This document shows positions 45,941-57,269 of a stretch of 64,000 nucleotides of DNA, piece by piece. Position 1 is the first letter of the stretch. Each line of letters opens with the position of its first letter. The DNA lies in the NCBI RefSeq assembly GCF_000516985.1, contig NW_006917092.1, positions 310,001 to 374,000 on the forward strand. Reading direction: 5' to 3'. Position numbers and translations under genes: made by a program. The notes beneath the pieces are model-generated. The model was not told the DNA's origin, did no database searches, and was given only the letters and a program-made list of their open reading frames with translations. Source of the DNA: Pestalotiopsis fici W106-1 (taxonomy: Eukaryota > Ascomycota > Sordariomycetes > Amphisphaeriales > Sporocadaceae).

Positions 45941-48507
45941 CTACATGTCAAAATATGTATGTGGAGACAGAGCTTCGAGATTCGCTACAGTGTCCATATT
46001 ACCGTAAAAGTCGAGCGAAGGAGTGGATGAATCATGCCACTGTAGTCCGATACCCGGCATCAGATTTGTGGCCTCTTCAGCAGTGTTTTGATTTGTGGCG
46101 GTGGAGGCACGAATCTCGACGCCCGTCTCCTCGGGACCGTCGACTACAAAGTCTTCCGTAGCCATCTCACGGATCATCCGCAGGGTTGGGCGGTGTATCA
46201 CAATCTTGGCTACCCTCTCCCAATTCTCTTCAATTGCCGCCCGCCCGGCGTCTCCCATGACCGCGGGCCTATCCCATGATTGGCCGATTGGGATTTCGCT
46301 CGCGAGTATCTCAAACATATCACGGACACATTCCGCTTCAATCCACCGCTCCGCGAGGATGGCCAGAGTGCTGGAACAAGCACGGATAGCACTCGAGACG
46401 TCTGCACATTTGTAGGATGCTTTCCAGTGCGAGATTGGTGTTGCATAGAAACAGTATAGGAGTGTCACTCCGATTTGGAATTGTGTCAATAGCTGGCAAG
46501 GATAATTTTAGTAGTATGAAATAAGGGAAAAAGCAGATAGTACAACTTACTCCAAGCCAAGGATGAGCAATCTCACGTGCCATTTGAAACTTTCGAAACA
46601 GAAGCAGAGCCTGGCAACAAGCTCGAACGGACAAGTCACCCGCAGATCCCTTTGCAATGGTCCTGTCGGGTCGCCAAAGAGTCACCACGCCGTAATAATA
46701 TATCATCTTGAGCCAGCCTTGGCCCACATATCCCTTTCGAGAAGGCTCCGACAAGGCCTCGGACTGTCGGTTCCAGGCTTGGAGCTTCTGCATCATCTGG
46801 GTGCGCCACGCAAAAGCTTGACTAGACGACATGGCAAAGTCTTTTGACAGGAGAGTCTCTTGGATTTCAGACTCTAAACGCCGACTTGCCAGGACATGAA
46901 GCGCCGATGACACACTTGTGGGCAGCAAAGATTCTGTTAGCTGCGCATGACCAATTGCCGGCAGCAATTGATCATCGTTAATATTGCCGTAAAACTGCAA
47001 ATAGTCAGCAACTCGATTTCGATACTGTGTCGGTCATGACGTACTGGAACTGTAATGTGATGGTCTGGTATGGAGAATGGAAAGTCATACGAGCTACAAA
47101 CTGCTCGATCAATGGCGTAGGAGCACCAGAATATCCTGCGACGATGTTGCACGTGAAGAGATGAGTCTCTGTCCGAGCCAAGAGGTTCTGTTTCCACAAG
47201 ATGAAGCTGTGCCATGATGCAAAAACGGATCGTCCAAGAAGAAAGGGCAATGATGCTATCCTGCACCGGCATGTGCATTGCATATACCGTGAGAAGAAGA
47301 AAGCCTTGGGCTCGAAGCACCAGATTTGGAGATTTGACAAGATATGGAAGATATTTTGACGTCGCATGGGTATAAAACGCCTAGATGACTTGCTATTAGA
47401 TTTGAATTTCATGGAAAAAACGGACCTCTTACCTGTGAAGATTTTGTAGTTCCATCAACACGAGTCTTGGTCATCAAAAGTGCAATCGAATACACCTTCA
47501 GCATGAATGGTGTCAGTCCGGCAAATTGATGTCTATGGTGATAATTATGAGGAAACAAACCATGTAGACAAAGAATCCTTTCCATTTTGAAACCAAAGAC
47601 GAAGTGTCCTTCTCGGTCCTCCAAGACTCTGCCCAGTTAATGACCTCATGTTTCAGCAGAAAAGGGTATTGTGACTGTGCCATGTCAAAGTATATTTGAA
47701 TAAGGGACTGCTCCGCTGCCGTATCGAGCTCGGGAAGCTCACGTGCGGCTTCTTCAGAACTCGTCTGCAAGGGTGGACTGTAGATGCCAGATAGAGTGCC
47801 AAAAATGTCAGTCGGCCCGCCGTTTTCTGATGGCGTCTGTGCCCAAGGTCCGACAATATCTACATCATTTTGAAGAGGTGAGCTGAATTGACTCGGCGCA
47901 CGGAAGGATTGCGCGGGGTTGTTGATCGAAGGCTATATCAGTTTTGATGTAAGTATCTCCCCAAGCAAATTCTACTTCAGACTGACAAGGTTTGTTCCTT
48001 ACCTGTATCTCAGGCCTTGAGTCTGACATATCCTGGTCCTGCTGCAAGGCAGCATCGATATGATCAAGGCGCTCCTGCGGGATAAGCGATTCCAGTTGAG
48101 CAACCCGCTCTTCTAATCTTTGCACATAACTTGGCTGGCATGTAAGTCATTTGAGGCAAAAAATAATACAAGTATATGAGAATTGGGACGAACTTGTTTT
48201 CCAAAGATGCCCTTGCTGGGGCAGATACTGATGGAATACATTCTGAAAAAAAAGTTGTTAGAGAGCCTCTGCAACCCCGGCTTGTAAGGTTGGAAACTTA
48301 CCGGATCCGGACTGAGTGCAGTTCTCGCACGGGCGCCTCTCGGTGCACTATCACAGTTGTTTAGCCAAGTCCCATGATGGTTGAAAGCCTATCTTGGCGT
48401 TAACAACAGCTTGATGGCTGACTGACCTTTTGTTTTCTATGGCGGCAGCGTCTACACGCCAATGACTTGTGCCTCTTGCGTGCATCTTTGTCTACCGAGT
48501 TGGACAT
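45941..48507 (-). CDS. Zn(II)2Cys6 transcription factor
   Basis: Nine exons on the minus strand: 48507..48427, 48347..48302, 48242..48194, 48129..48003, 47932..47561, 47495..47433, 47380..47045, 46994..46551 and 46492..45941. They give 689 residues. The binuclear zinc cluster is assembled from exons 1-3: SLACRRCRHRKQK, then CTERRPCENCTQSGS, then EC, giving the six cysteines. A linker and short coiled coil follow (YVQRLEERVAQLESL, about 60-75). The fungal-specific regulatory domain is marked by FFVYMVYSIALLMTK, LRAQGFLLLTVYAMH and RRIFWCSYAIDRAVCSSYDFPFSIPD. Such proteins often regulate neighbouring catabolic genes, so the amine oxidase and the acetyltransferase on either side are natural candidate targets. 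That link is inference. Confidence 0.9.
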
Positions 48508-49262
48508 TTGGCATACCTCAAGGTGGCTTGCTCTTCCAAGTGCGCCCAGGCGATCTCGGGGCTCAATGTCGACTCCCCCACACTGTGCTTGGAGATGGGC
48601 AATACTCGCGCCCTGTCAACGGAAAGTCCCGTAAGTAGATCGAGGCTCAAACATAAACTGACGGGGCTTCTGTTTTTCCGGTATGAGTCAGATATCTAAC
48701 ATGTATTCCTGGAAACCCCTGTGATGATTTGGTAGTATTCTCTCAAGTCTCGTTCATCAATCTCGTGGAAGACCGACCTATCGGGCTGCATCGGGGACGC
48801 CAATATGAGGACTGCGCTACTTCGGAGTGGTGCCCCGAAATTCGCGGCGTCCTCCGAAAGTGTCAATGCCTGAAGTGCCATACTCAACATACAGTACTAT
48901 TCCAGTCATTTCTGCACAAAGTGAATGACTTGAGAAACAAATCTTTACTTAGGGCATAGAGTAAAGCAATCATTCTATCAGGCCCTATTAGAAAGCTGGT
49001 GATCTTCTATACCTAGGTAGTTCATATGTAGATCTAATGGCAAAGTATCGCAATACCAGTACGGAGTATACTTGCACCGATAAGTCACTTATCAATGTGG
49101 AGCTTCTATATTTTGGCGAATTGGCGCATTTCAGCTTGCTGGGTTGGGCTGTCTTGCATCATCGACGTCAATACTTCGTTGGCAAAAACTTCTTCAAAGT
49201 GATTGCTTCAAATCATCAGTTGGACCCGCATTGCTTGATATCGGCATTCTCATCATTAACAA
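48508..49262. promoter_or_regulatory. Bidirectional promoter region between regulator and LYC1-like gene
   Basis: A 755-base divergent interval. It has no convincing gene but contains a palindromic GATAAG pair at 49079-49093 and an ACCTAGGT motif at 49011-49018. Confidence 0.5.
49079..49093. promoter_or_regulatory. Inverted GATAAG pair
   Basis: GATAAGTCACTTATC: two GATAAG half-sites facing each other with a 3-base spacer, 170 bases before the LYC1-like ATG and 572 bases before the regulator ATG. Paired GATA sites are the preferred arrangement for AreA/NIT2-type nitrogen regulators. Function is inferred. Confidence 0.55.
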
Positions 49263-50456
49263 ATGACAACAATCCAACTTCCAGCGTCCGATTCTCTTAG
49301 TCTGCACCTGACTCACCCCACCTCGGAAGAATGCATCCACATCTGGTCCAGCACCGCGGCCCTGTGGAAGGACTCACTGACCGTACCTCTCTATGTCGCT
49401 GAGGCCGAGTTCCTTACAACGGTCCCGCTTGCCAAAGATGGAGGCATGACCACATGGGTTCTCGTCGACAAAAACCTGCCCCCTCACCAGCGGCAGGTGC
49501 TTTGCTCGTGTGAAACCTTCCGAAAGCGTGCCCTCATGAGCGACGACAAGGGCAACATTGAGGAAGTTCTCGTTCACGGCGTTGCTAGTGTGTTCAGTCC
49601 TCCGGCTTATCGTGGCCGTGGCTATGGAATTCGTCACATGAAGGAATTGTCCAAGGTCCTGCGCGGATGGCAAGCCGAGCATGGCAAAAGTTTTGGTAGC
49701 GTCCTTTACTCGGAGATTGGAAAAGAGTACTATGCAAAAATGGGATGGATGCCAAACTCTAGCAATGGGCACTTTATCCTCCCGTCTATCATGATGGAGA
49801 AACCAGCGATGACACAGCCGGTGGCTGAATCGAACCTTGAATCCCTCTGCCTCAGAGATGAGGCCATGGTCCACGAGGCTATGGCAAGCCCTAGCACAAA
49901 ACAAAGTCGTGTAGTCGTGCTTCCAAGCCTGGATCACATGCTCTGGCATATCCGAAAGGAAGAATTTGTGACCAATTACATTTTTGGTAAGAAGGCAGAG
50001 GTGAAGGGGGCAATCGCTGGGAGTCCCGGCAAGCAGGTCTGGGCGCTATGGGTGCATCGGTACTATGAACACCCTGATCATGCCAAAGAGAAGGAAGGGG
50101 ATGACGGAAACGTCCTTTACATCCTCCGTCTCGTAGTGGAAGGCGATGACACTGCCAACAAGCCCCATGAAGACAATCCAGCGCCACTCATAGAGGCGTA
50201 CATGGAGCAGGCGGCCGCGCTCAAAGCCGTTATCCAGGCTGCCCAAGCCGAGGCGGCTGAATGGAAATTGGACCAAGTGAGACTGTGGGAGCCCTCCCCG
50301 TTGGTTCATAATCTTCTCGAGCAGAGTGATATCCAAGCTACATGGGTTGAGCGGCATGAGAGTAGTGTCGCATGTGCGCTTTGGTTCAAGGAAGACAACG
50401 CTGCAAGTGAAGAAGACCCAACTTGGGTCAACAATCAGCACCATGCGTGGTGTTAA
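49263..50456 (+). CDS. LYC1: LYC1-type lysine N6-acetyltransferase (GNAT)
   Basis: A single exon encoding 397 residues. Yarrowia LYC1 acetylates the side-chain amine of free lysine with acetyl-CoA, the first step of lysine breakdown by the N6-acetyllysine route. The N-terminal half shows the LYC1 pattern: LTHPTSEECIHIW near 15, LYVAEAEFL, then VLVDKNLPPHQRQVLCSCETFRKRAL-like strands. The GNAT acetyl-CoA loop follows as VFSPPAYRGRGYGIRHM at about 114-130, then SVLYSEIGKEYYAKMGW. The C-terminal domain (HMLWHIRKEEFV and a long helix rich in Ala and Gln) is also typical. It lies between the divergent regulator and a semialdehyde-type dehydrogenase, supporting a catabolic role. A GATAAG palindrome precedes it. 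Confidence 0.82.
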   Translation: MTTIQLPASDSLSLHLTHPTSEECIHIWSSTAALWKDSLTVPLYVAEAEFLTTVPLAKDGGMTTWVLVDKNLPPHQRQVLCSCETFRKRALMSDDKGNIEEVLVHGVASVFSPPAYRGRGYGIRHMKELSKVLRGWQAEHGKSFGSVLYSEIGKEYYAKMGWMPNSSNGHFILPSIMMEKPAMTQPVAESNLESLCLRDEAMVHEAMASPSTKQSRVVVLPSLDHMLWHIRKEEFVTNYIFGKKAEVKGAIAGSPGKQVWALWVHRYYEHPDHAKEKEGDDGNVLYILRLVVEGDDTANKPHEDNPAPLIEAYMEQAAALKAVIQAAQAEAAEWKLDQVRLWEPSPLVHNLLEQSDIQATWVERHESSVACALWFKEDNAASEEDPTWVNNQHHAWC

Positions 50457-50941
50457 ATTGAGCAAAATCATGCGAGAAAAACAGGCCGAAAAGAAAATCG
50501 AGCTATCTTGGCATCTACTTTGGTGGACGAGACAATCTTGGGTGGCTGCTATGTGTCGATAGATATAATACAGCTGAAGCAAATCGGCAATGTGGGTTCT
50601 CGTTGACCCGCAATAGCAGTAGTATGCTCCGAGCCCGTCGGTGCACCACGTCCGATCCGACGAGGATGCCGAGCTCCGTATGGCAGCTCCATCTCATGTA
50701 AAGAAGAAGAATCGTAGGTTCGTATGTAGAATAAAGAGTTCCTGACATGAAAAGCAGATTCCCGTGATTCTTGTTGTCCTCCGATTAATATCAGTCCTTT
50801 GTATTCGCATCGGGGTTTAGTTCGCAGAGCAGAATCCAATCATACCCACTACAGAGCGATGGGATCAACGTTACCATTTGAGGTGAGCCCTGGAAGGAGA
50901 GAAAAACTCCTGGTACCGTCAAATTGAACAGTACAACTGAT
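50457..50941. other. Intergenic region
   Basis: Space between the LYC1-like and dehydrogenase genes, same strand. No gene and no full GATAAG site seen. Confidence 0.5.
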
Positions 50942-52756
50942 ATGATGTTCAAGCTGAGCCGGCCTTCATTGTTCAAGGATCTGTCATTGGTCAACGGGCA
51001 ATGGGTCGAAGCAGCATCAGGGAAACAATTCAATGTGATAGGTAGGGCTTCTTTCCCGAATAGCTCATGTCATACTGACTGAGGTTTAGATCCTGGTACT
51101 GGTAAGAAGTGGGCTTCGGCTCCGGATAACGATGCCAGTGACGTCGATAGTGCCGCGCAAGCAGCACAAAAGGCGTTCCTCAAATACAGCAAACTCAGCC
51201 CTCGAGTTCGATCTCAGCTCTTGTTGAAATGGAGCATGCTCATCAAAGAAAACACGGATGACTTGGCCAAGATCATCACGTACGAGACTGGCAAGCCCAT
51301 GGCTGAATCATTGGCCGAAGTGGACTATGCCATTAGCTCCTCGTATTGGTTTGCTGGAGAGGCAGACAGAATACAAGGGACTGTATTCGATTCTTCGGCC
51401 CCTGGCAAGAAAGTACTTACAATTAAACAACCCATCGGCGTGGTTGGAGCCTTGGTGCCATGGAACTTTCCAATAGCGTAGGACTCTGTGTAATCTTTTC
51501 TAATCTGTCTGCCGCTGCTGACAATGTAATAGAATGGTCGCTCGAAAAGCTGGCGCTGCCTTGGCGGCTGGATGCACAATGGTCATCAAGCCATCTCCCG
51601 AGACACCACTCTCTGTGCTATCTTTAGCTTTTCTGGCCGAAGAGGCCGGATTTCCCAAAGGAGTTTTGAATATCTTGACCACTAGCCTTGAAAACACACC
51701 AGCGTTGAGTCAGGCGCTCTGCTGTCACCCGCTTGTCAAGAAAATCACGTTCACTGGATCAGTAAGTCTTTTAGTGCTCGGGTGATGCATCTTGAAATAT
51801 AACTAATCCGACGTAGACGAGAGTTGGAAAACTCGTAGCAGAGATGTGTGCCAAGGGCCTCAAGAAAGTTACCCTCGAGCTTGGCGGCAATTGTCCGTTT
51901 ATTGTTTTTGATGATGCGGATTTGGAACAAGCAGCAAATGGTGAGCTTCTAGACCTTGCAGTTTATGGTTGATTGGTGAATCTGACCACGTGCTTGTCTC
52001 AACAGCACTCATGAGCTTGAAATGGCGGAATGCTGGCCAAGCCTGCATTAGTGCTAATCGTGTCTATGTCCAGTCGGGGGTATACGATAGTTTTGCTCTC
52101 CTGTGCAAAGAAATGACCTCAAAGTTTGTTCCTGGCCACGGCATCTCCAACTCGTCCACTTTCGGGCCTGTCACCACGCCACAGAGCCTTGAGAGAGCGA
52201 GCGCGCAAGTCGAGGACGCAAAACAGAATGGCGGCACAATTTTGCTCGGGGGAGGTCGAGTACCAGGCAGTACCGGCTTCTTTTTCCAACCCACAATCAT
52301 CACCAATGCAACCAAATCTATGCGTGTCACACACGAAGAGTCATTTGCACCCATACTGGCCTTGTACAGATTTGAGACTGAAGCCGAAGCTGTCAAAGCA
52401 GCAAATGATACACCGGTATAACTCCGATAACTGAACTAACCTTGAATTGAAGACTGAGACTAACATTGTGACGATAGATGGGGCTGGCTTCTTATCTTTT
52501 CACAAAAGATCTTGATCGCGCATGGAGACTGTTAGACGACCTAGAGGCGGGAATGATTGGGTTAAACACAAGTGAGTAGCTTTGTAACTGAGCTTAATGA
52601 ATGAGACTAAACATTCTAGGCGCTATCACTGGGGCTGAGTCGCCATTCGGGGGCATGAAGGAGTCGGGTTATGGCAAAGAAGCTGGCAAAGATGTTGCGG
52701 TTGAAGAGTACTTGGTGACTAAAGCAGTCTCAGTCGCCATGGGAGCTCGACTTTAG
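50942..52756 (+). CDS. Semialdehyde-type aldehyde dehydrogenase (SSADH-like)
   Basis: Seven exons, 50942..51041, 51090..51477, 51533..51761, 51817..51940, 52006..52415, 52478..52571 and 52620..52756, give 493 residues, normal for the family. It oxidises an aldehyde to the acid with NAD(P)+. The general base is Glu260 in TLELGG and the nucleophile Cys294 in [11 protein letters not shown]. Other hallmarks are [23 protein letters not shown] and [15 protein letters not shown]. The ETGKPMAES and GQACISANR segments match succinate- and glutarate-semialdehyde dehydrogenases best. The protein ends in ARL, which fits the type-1 peroxisomal consensus; no presequence is obvious. A second in-frame ATG follows immediately at 50945. 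In the lysine route it could oxidise glutarate semialdehyde; for polyamines or GABA, succinate semialdehyde. Confidence 0.92.
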
Positions 52757-53684
52757 TGGAGTTGCAGTTTGGGTTGGTTGCTTTGATCGAATACAAATTA
52801 TGCGCTATTCATGTACTTGACCGCGTGACTACAGCCGCAAATATATATAAAGAATACACCCAGAGGCCAGACATATACAATTTTCAACCATAACCAACAG
52901 CCAGGACAAGAAGTGCTGCACACGTGAGATTATAGCAATTAGCATTCGCCATCTATTATCAAATGGCGAGGCAGTTGATCGAATAACCATATGCACATCC
53001 GACACAGCGACGTGTTGTAAGGAGTATCGGATTTTTGGTGAACATGACGCCGAGTCTTTGGTCAAGTTTCCCTTGTAACTTGGTAATTGATAATGAGACC
53101 GGCTCGACCCAAGACTTCATTTGATGAAATACATTGGCAACGTGTATCATGATTGGTCAACGGACTCATTCGGAGGCTGTCGCACTTGTATCCCGATGGC
53201 ATACTTTTACCCCAATCATCTAACCTAACCTAGTGGAGAATGTCGGACCCAGCGCTCTGGGGTAATCTTATCAGATACAGGGACTAGTAGAGGGGATACC
53301 ATAGACGCTATAGTGTCTTGTTCTCAGGGACAGAGAGTATAGAATTTGCCTGAATTTTTGTGTTTAAAAAAACAGACAAAATAACTGTCTCCAAGCTACA
53401 GAGCTGCGAGAGATGTTGTTCTAGATTTGGTTTAATCGACTTCAAATAAATCTAATCAAGGCTGTTTTCAAGAAGAAATAGTTTTCTCAAGTATTTCATG
53501 TCCAAGGGCACTAACTAGACTGCTACCTGATAAGCCTTTCAAGTTCCGGGGTCTTATCCCTGACCTTGGCCAATAAGCTTATCATAACTGGGCAACAGAT
53601 ACTAGACTTAATAACCAAGAAGCCTTCCTCCAACAATTGTACAAACCCTCGTTTCAGACATTCAAGCGAGGGTTCATCTGCAAG
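52757..53684. other. Intergenic region upstream of permease
   Basis: AT-rich, no gene seen. It carries four GATAAG cores: 53267-53272, 53553-53558 and 53578-53583 as CTTATC, and 53529-53534 as GATAAG, the last three within 160 bases of the permease ATG. Confidence 0.55.
53529..53583. promoter_or_regulatory. Cluster of three GATAAG sites before the permease
   Basis: One GATAAG and two CTTATC cores within 55 bases, ending about 100 bases before the ATG. Clustered sites in both orientations are typical of nitrogen-catabolite-controlled permease promoters in moulds. Function is inferred. Confidence 0.55.
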
Positions 53685-55481
53685 ATGGCGGAGACTGATG
53701 ACAAGAAAATCGTCGCCATGACGGGCACCACCCACCAGGAGCCAGATGCGGGCGAGGTCATTGATGCCAGCGACACCTTGATCGACGATGGCGTCCGGCG
53801 CGCGCTCAAGTCGAGACATTTGCAGATGATTGCCCTCGGCGGTGTCATTGGACCCGGCACCTTTTACGCGACCGGGTATGCGCTGCAGTATTCCGGGCCG
53901 GTCGGAGCACTCATTGGTTATATCATACTCGGCGTCGACGTCTTCTTTGTCACACAGTCCTTGGGAGAAATGGCGACGTTATTCCCGACAACGGGTTCCT
54001 TCAACGAGTTTGCGGGGCGGTTCGTGGATCCGGCCCTCTCGTTTGCTCTTGGTTGGAATTACTGGTACATGTGGGTGAGTTTACAATTACGACGACTTAT
54101 CGATTCTACGGACCAATTAACTAACGTTGGATATTGCGAAGGGCACGATTCTTGCCAACGAATACAACGGCGCAGCTCTGATATTGACCTTTTGGACCGA
54201 CAAATTACCGAATTACGCATGGATCCTAATCTGCTGGGTATTGTTCATGTTTACATCTCTTCTTGGGGTCTTGGTCTATGGTGAGATGGAGTTTTGGTTG
54301 GCCTCCTTCAAATTTGTTGTGGTCATCATTCTTTACCTCGTAGCCATGTGAGTGGCTCTAGGCCGACCTACTGTCGGCAAGTTTGAAGCAGTAAAGGCTG
54401 ACAAGAGCTTTCTAGCTTGGTTGATACTGGTGCCATCGGAGGCGAGTACATTGGATTTTCCTACTGGAAGGATCCTGGACCTTTCGCCAATGGTATCAAT
54501 GGTTTTGGCAAAGTCTTGGTCCTTGCCGCAGTCATGTACTCTGGCACTGAAGCAGTTGCCATCACGGGCGGCGAGTCTCGTAATCCGCGAAAGGACATAC
54601 CCAAGGCACTGAAGCAAACATTCTGGCGTATCCTCATTGTCTACGTCGGCATGGTCTTCTTTACCGGTCTGATCGTCCCCTCAAACTCGGACGCTCTTCT
54701 CAACGCAACGTCCAAGTCTGCCGCTTCGCCTTTTACAGTTGCCCTGAACAAGGCTGGCTGGGCGGGTGCTGGCAACTTGATCAATGCCATCATCATTGTG
54801 ACACTTTTATCGTCCATCAACTCGGCCATCTACATTGCAAGTCGCTGCATATTTGCACAGGCCAAAGCCGGGCGCGCACCTGGCTTCCTCGCCAAGACCA
54901 CAAAAAACGGCGTGCCAGTCAATGCGATTGTGCTCACAAACTTGTTTGGTTTGATATCGCTCCTAAACATTTCCGAAAACGCTGGCAATGTCTTCACATA
55001 TTTACTTGACATCTCGGGCTCGGCCGCCTTTATCGCATGGGCATTTATTGGGCTTACTCACCTGCGATTTCGCAGTGCCCTGAAAGCACAGAACATCCCG
55101 GTATCATCACTGCCGTTCCAGTCATTTGGCTACCCTTATGTGCCCTGGATATTGTTTGTTGGAAACATCTTTCTCGTCTTCATTTCCGGGTACACGACTC
55201 TATTGACGCCATTCGACCTGAAGGGGTTCATCTTCTCCTACTTGGTCATCCCGATCTTTATTATCCTTTACGTCGGATGGAAGCTCTACCATAGTATGTT
55301 CACTGCCGCCGTTAGTAACAAACGTGTGTCAATTTACTAACTTGCTTGTCCAGAAACAAAATGGGTCGATCCCTCTGAAGCAGATATGGCTAGCGGCAGA
55401 AGAGACTGGCTCGGTGGAGTGGATGAGGAGTCTTCGGGCACTGGATTGTTCAAGCGGGTGAAGAATGTTCTTGTGGGTTGA
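53685..55481 (+). CDS. Amino-acid permease (APC superfamily)
   Basis: Four exons, 53685..54074, 54142..54347, 54416..55293 and 55354..55481, give 533 residues with about 12 membrane helices. It would import amino acids by proton symport at the plasma membrane. The opening LKSRHLQMIALGGVIGPGTF is the fungal AAT/YAT permease signature for helix 1. PTTGSFNEFAGRFVDPALSFALGWNYWYMW covers helix 3 and GGESRNPRKDIPKALKQTFWRI follows helix 6. The cytosolic N-terminus has acidic and lysine residues suited to ubiquitin-mediated endocytosis. Specificity (lysine, GABA, general) cannot be read from sequence. It follows the dehydrogenase on the same strand and its promoter has several GATAAG sites, which fits nitrogen control. 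Confidence 0.93.
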
Positions 55482-56102
55482 TGCACTGGTGGCGGCCTAG
55501 TTATTACACTTGGTATCTTCACTTCTCTTAAACAGGATTATACAGTCAGCAGATAGCAACGGTACGACTTGGATCGCGACAGACAGGCACCTCTGTCATA
55601 ACAATCCTCGACTTTGTTCTCTGAGAATGTTGAGTTTTCACAGTTGAATGTATGCAATAGCGTGACTCGCAATACCGTACGTGCTGTTCCAGATGATATG
55701 TGATGCGTAACTGTGCGTTTTCCACCGCAGATCCCTGAAACAAGTCACCTAGCAGATGATGCTCCCATTCAGGTGTTGTCTATCGGTAAGCGATAGCGAC
55801 GGACATGAGAAGCCTCCACATTTCGGCGTTGGCTTGTTTCCCAGGAGCTATGGCGGGGGCTATCGGACTCGACAACACCGAAAGCTGTTGTATCTGCTTT
55901 ACCAAGCTCTTCTGACATCAAGTCGCTCTGGCTGGGAGCAATGTTGTGAATAAATGAAGTACCTACGAGCAACTTAAGTATTCCTATTCGATCATTCTTC
56001 CTGCTCGTCTGCGTCAACCAAAGTACATATTTTCCTTCCAGTATAGTCTGTTCTTTGACGCATAACTTGTCTCTGACATTTCCCGACTCCACTCGGTCCA
56101 GT
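55482..56102. other. Intergenic region
   Basis: 3' flank of the permease and promoter of the small SnoaL-like gene. No gene seen. Confidence 0.5.
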
Positions 56103-56599
56103 ATGGCTCCAAGCATCAAAACATTCGACAGTGACGATAGCATCCTTGATCCTGCGATCAAGGCGCATATTGCTTCGCTATATACTGCAGTGGACAATAA
56201 GGATCTTGAAGTCTGGGGGTCACACTTTACAGAAGATGCAGAACTGAAGAAGGGCGCAACAAATGTTCGAGGCCGACAGAGTAGGTTACGCACCCTTTAG
56301 CTTTAACTCGAACACCAGGATAACCAAGACTGACATGGGCATTTCCCGGGCTAGCGCTTGTGGACTTGGTGACAAAGTCATGGACAGGCGTCAAAAGTCG
56401 AGACCATGTCATTTACGCCGTCTTTCCTTTCGGGCCAAAGGCTGAAGAAATCATGTTGCATGGACGAAGCAACAATGTGTCAGAGACAGGCGAGGCCACC
56501 ACCTTTACGTGGGCCGCGAGGATGCACTTTCGTCGCGACGCCGAAGGAAAAGTCTTGATTGACAAGTATACTATCATTCCAGTGAGTCGGATCCTCTAG
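56103..56599 (+). CDS. Small SnoaL-like fold protein
   Basis: Two exons, 56103..56280 and 56355..56599, give about 140 residues. The 74-nt intron (GTAGGT...GCTAG) is phase 1. The opening helix (IKAHIASLYTAVDNKDLEVWGSHF) followed by FTEDAELKKG is the usual first unit of the SnoaL/NTF2-like cone fold. A VDLVTKSWTGVKSRDHVI-like segment and beta strands ending FTWAARMHFRRD...DKYTIIP follow. Members include polyketide cyclases and many binding proteins without known activity; no substrate can be named. The 3' end is uncertain: a GTGAGT donor directly after IIP could splice to AAAG|TAG, ending the protein at Pro, or translation continues six residues as shown. Confidence 0.68.
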
Positions 56600-57269
56600 A
56601 CCTATGACTTATGTCGAGATTTTGCCTTCCTGACAAGAAAGTAGGACTATCACCCATCAACTTTGTAGTGAAATCTGATCCAAGGAAGTTGTGTTGATAA
56701 TTGAGACGTTACAGGCTTGGTTGAGGGTGTCAATTATCCTTGGAGATTCAGCTTGGTCCAATCTGTAGATGACAAAGGTTTTGAATTACTTATCTGAGAT
56801 TCCCTCCGGTGACTTTATCTCATGAGTGAAATGTCCAGAGTTTGTAATCATAACTACCTAAGATTAGGTGTCTTTACCATTGGTACACATGTACGAGAAA
56901 CAATTATGGGTTACACATCAGTGGAGACGGAGTATACGCTACAGTACTGCGTACCTCACTGTACCATAAAACAGCTAGGTATCCTGCCCCGCTAAATCAT
57001 TCGACCCAGGTGGGGTTACAGAACACCAGATAACCGCTATCGTCACGTGCAATTTCATCATTTGTCAACTGAGCTCCGAATCGGAATGTGAATGACAGAG
57101 AGTTTCGCCCTCCAGACTCACTTGGCCGCTGACAAACCAGCGGAAGATGGAGTAATCTTGCGACAAATCGCAGTCCCTCGTGGGCTTGCAGACAACAAAA
57201 TATTCTGTCTGCCTGCTTGCTCAAACAGTCGGATCATCAATTCTTTCCCTCTCCTCATTCTACAACATA
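56600..57269. other. Intergenic region
   Basis: AT-rich. It contains a GTACACATGTAC palindrome near 56882 and leader sequence of the MetX-family gene. No gene seen. Confidence 0.5.

Noticed and set aside
49263..50456. Reading the GNAT gene as a generic N-acetyltransferase only
   Set aside because: The full-length two-domain pattern and the SPPAYRGRGYG loop fit the LYC1 subgroup better, although the enzyme activity itself is unproven.
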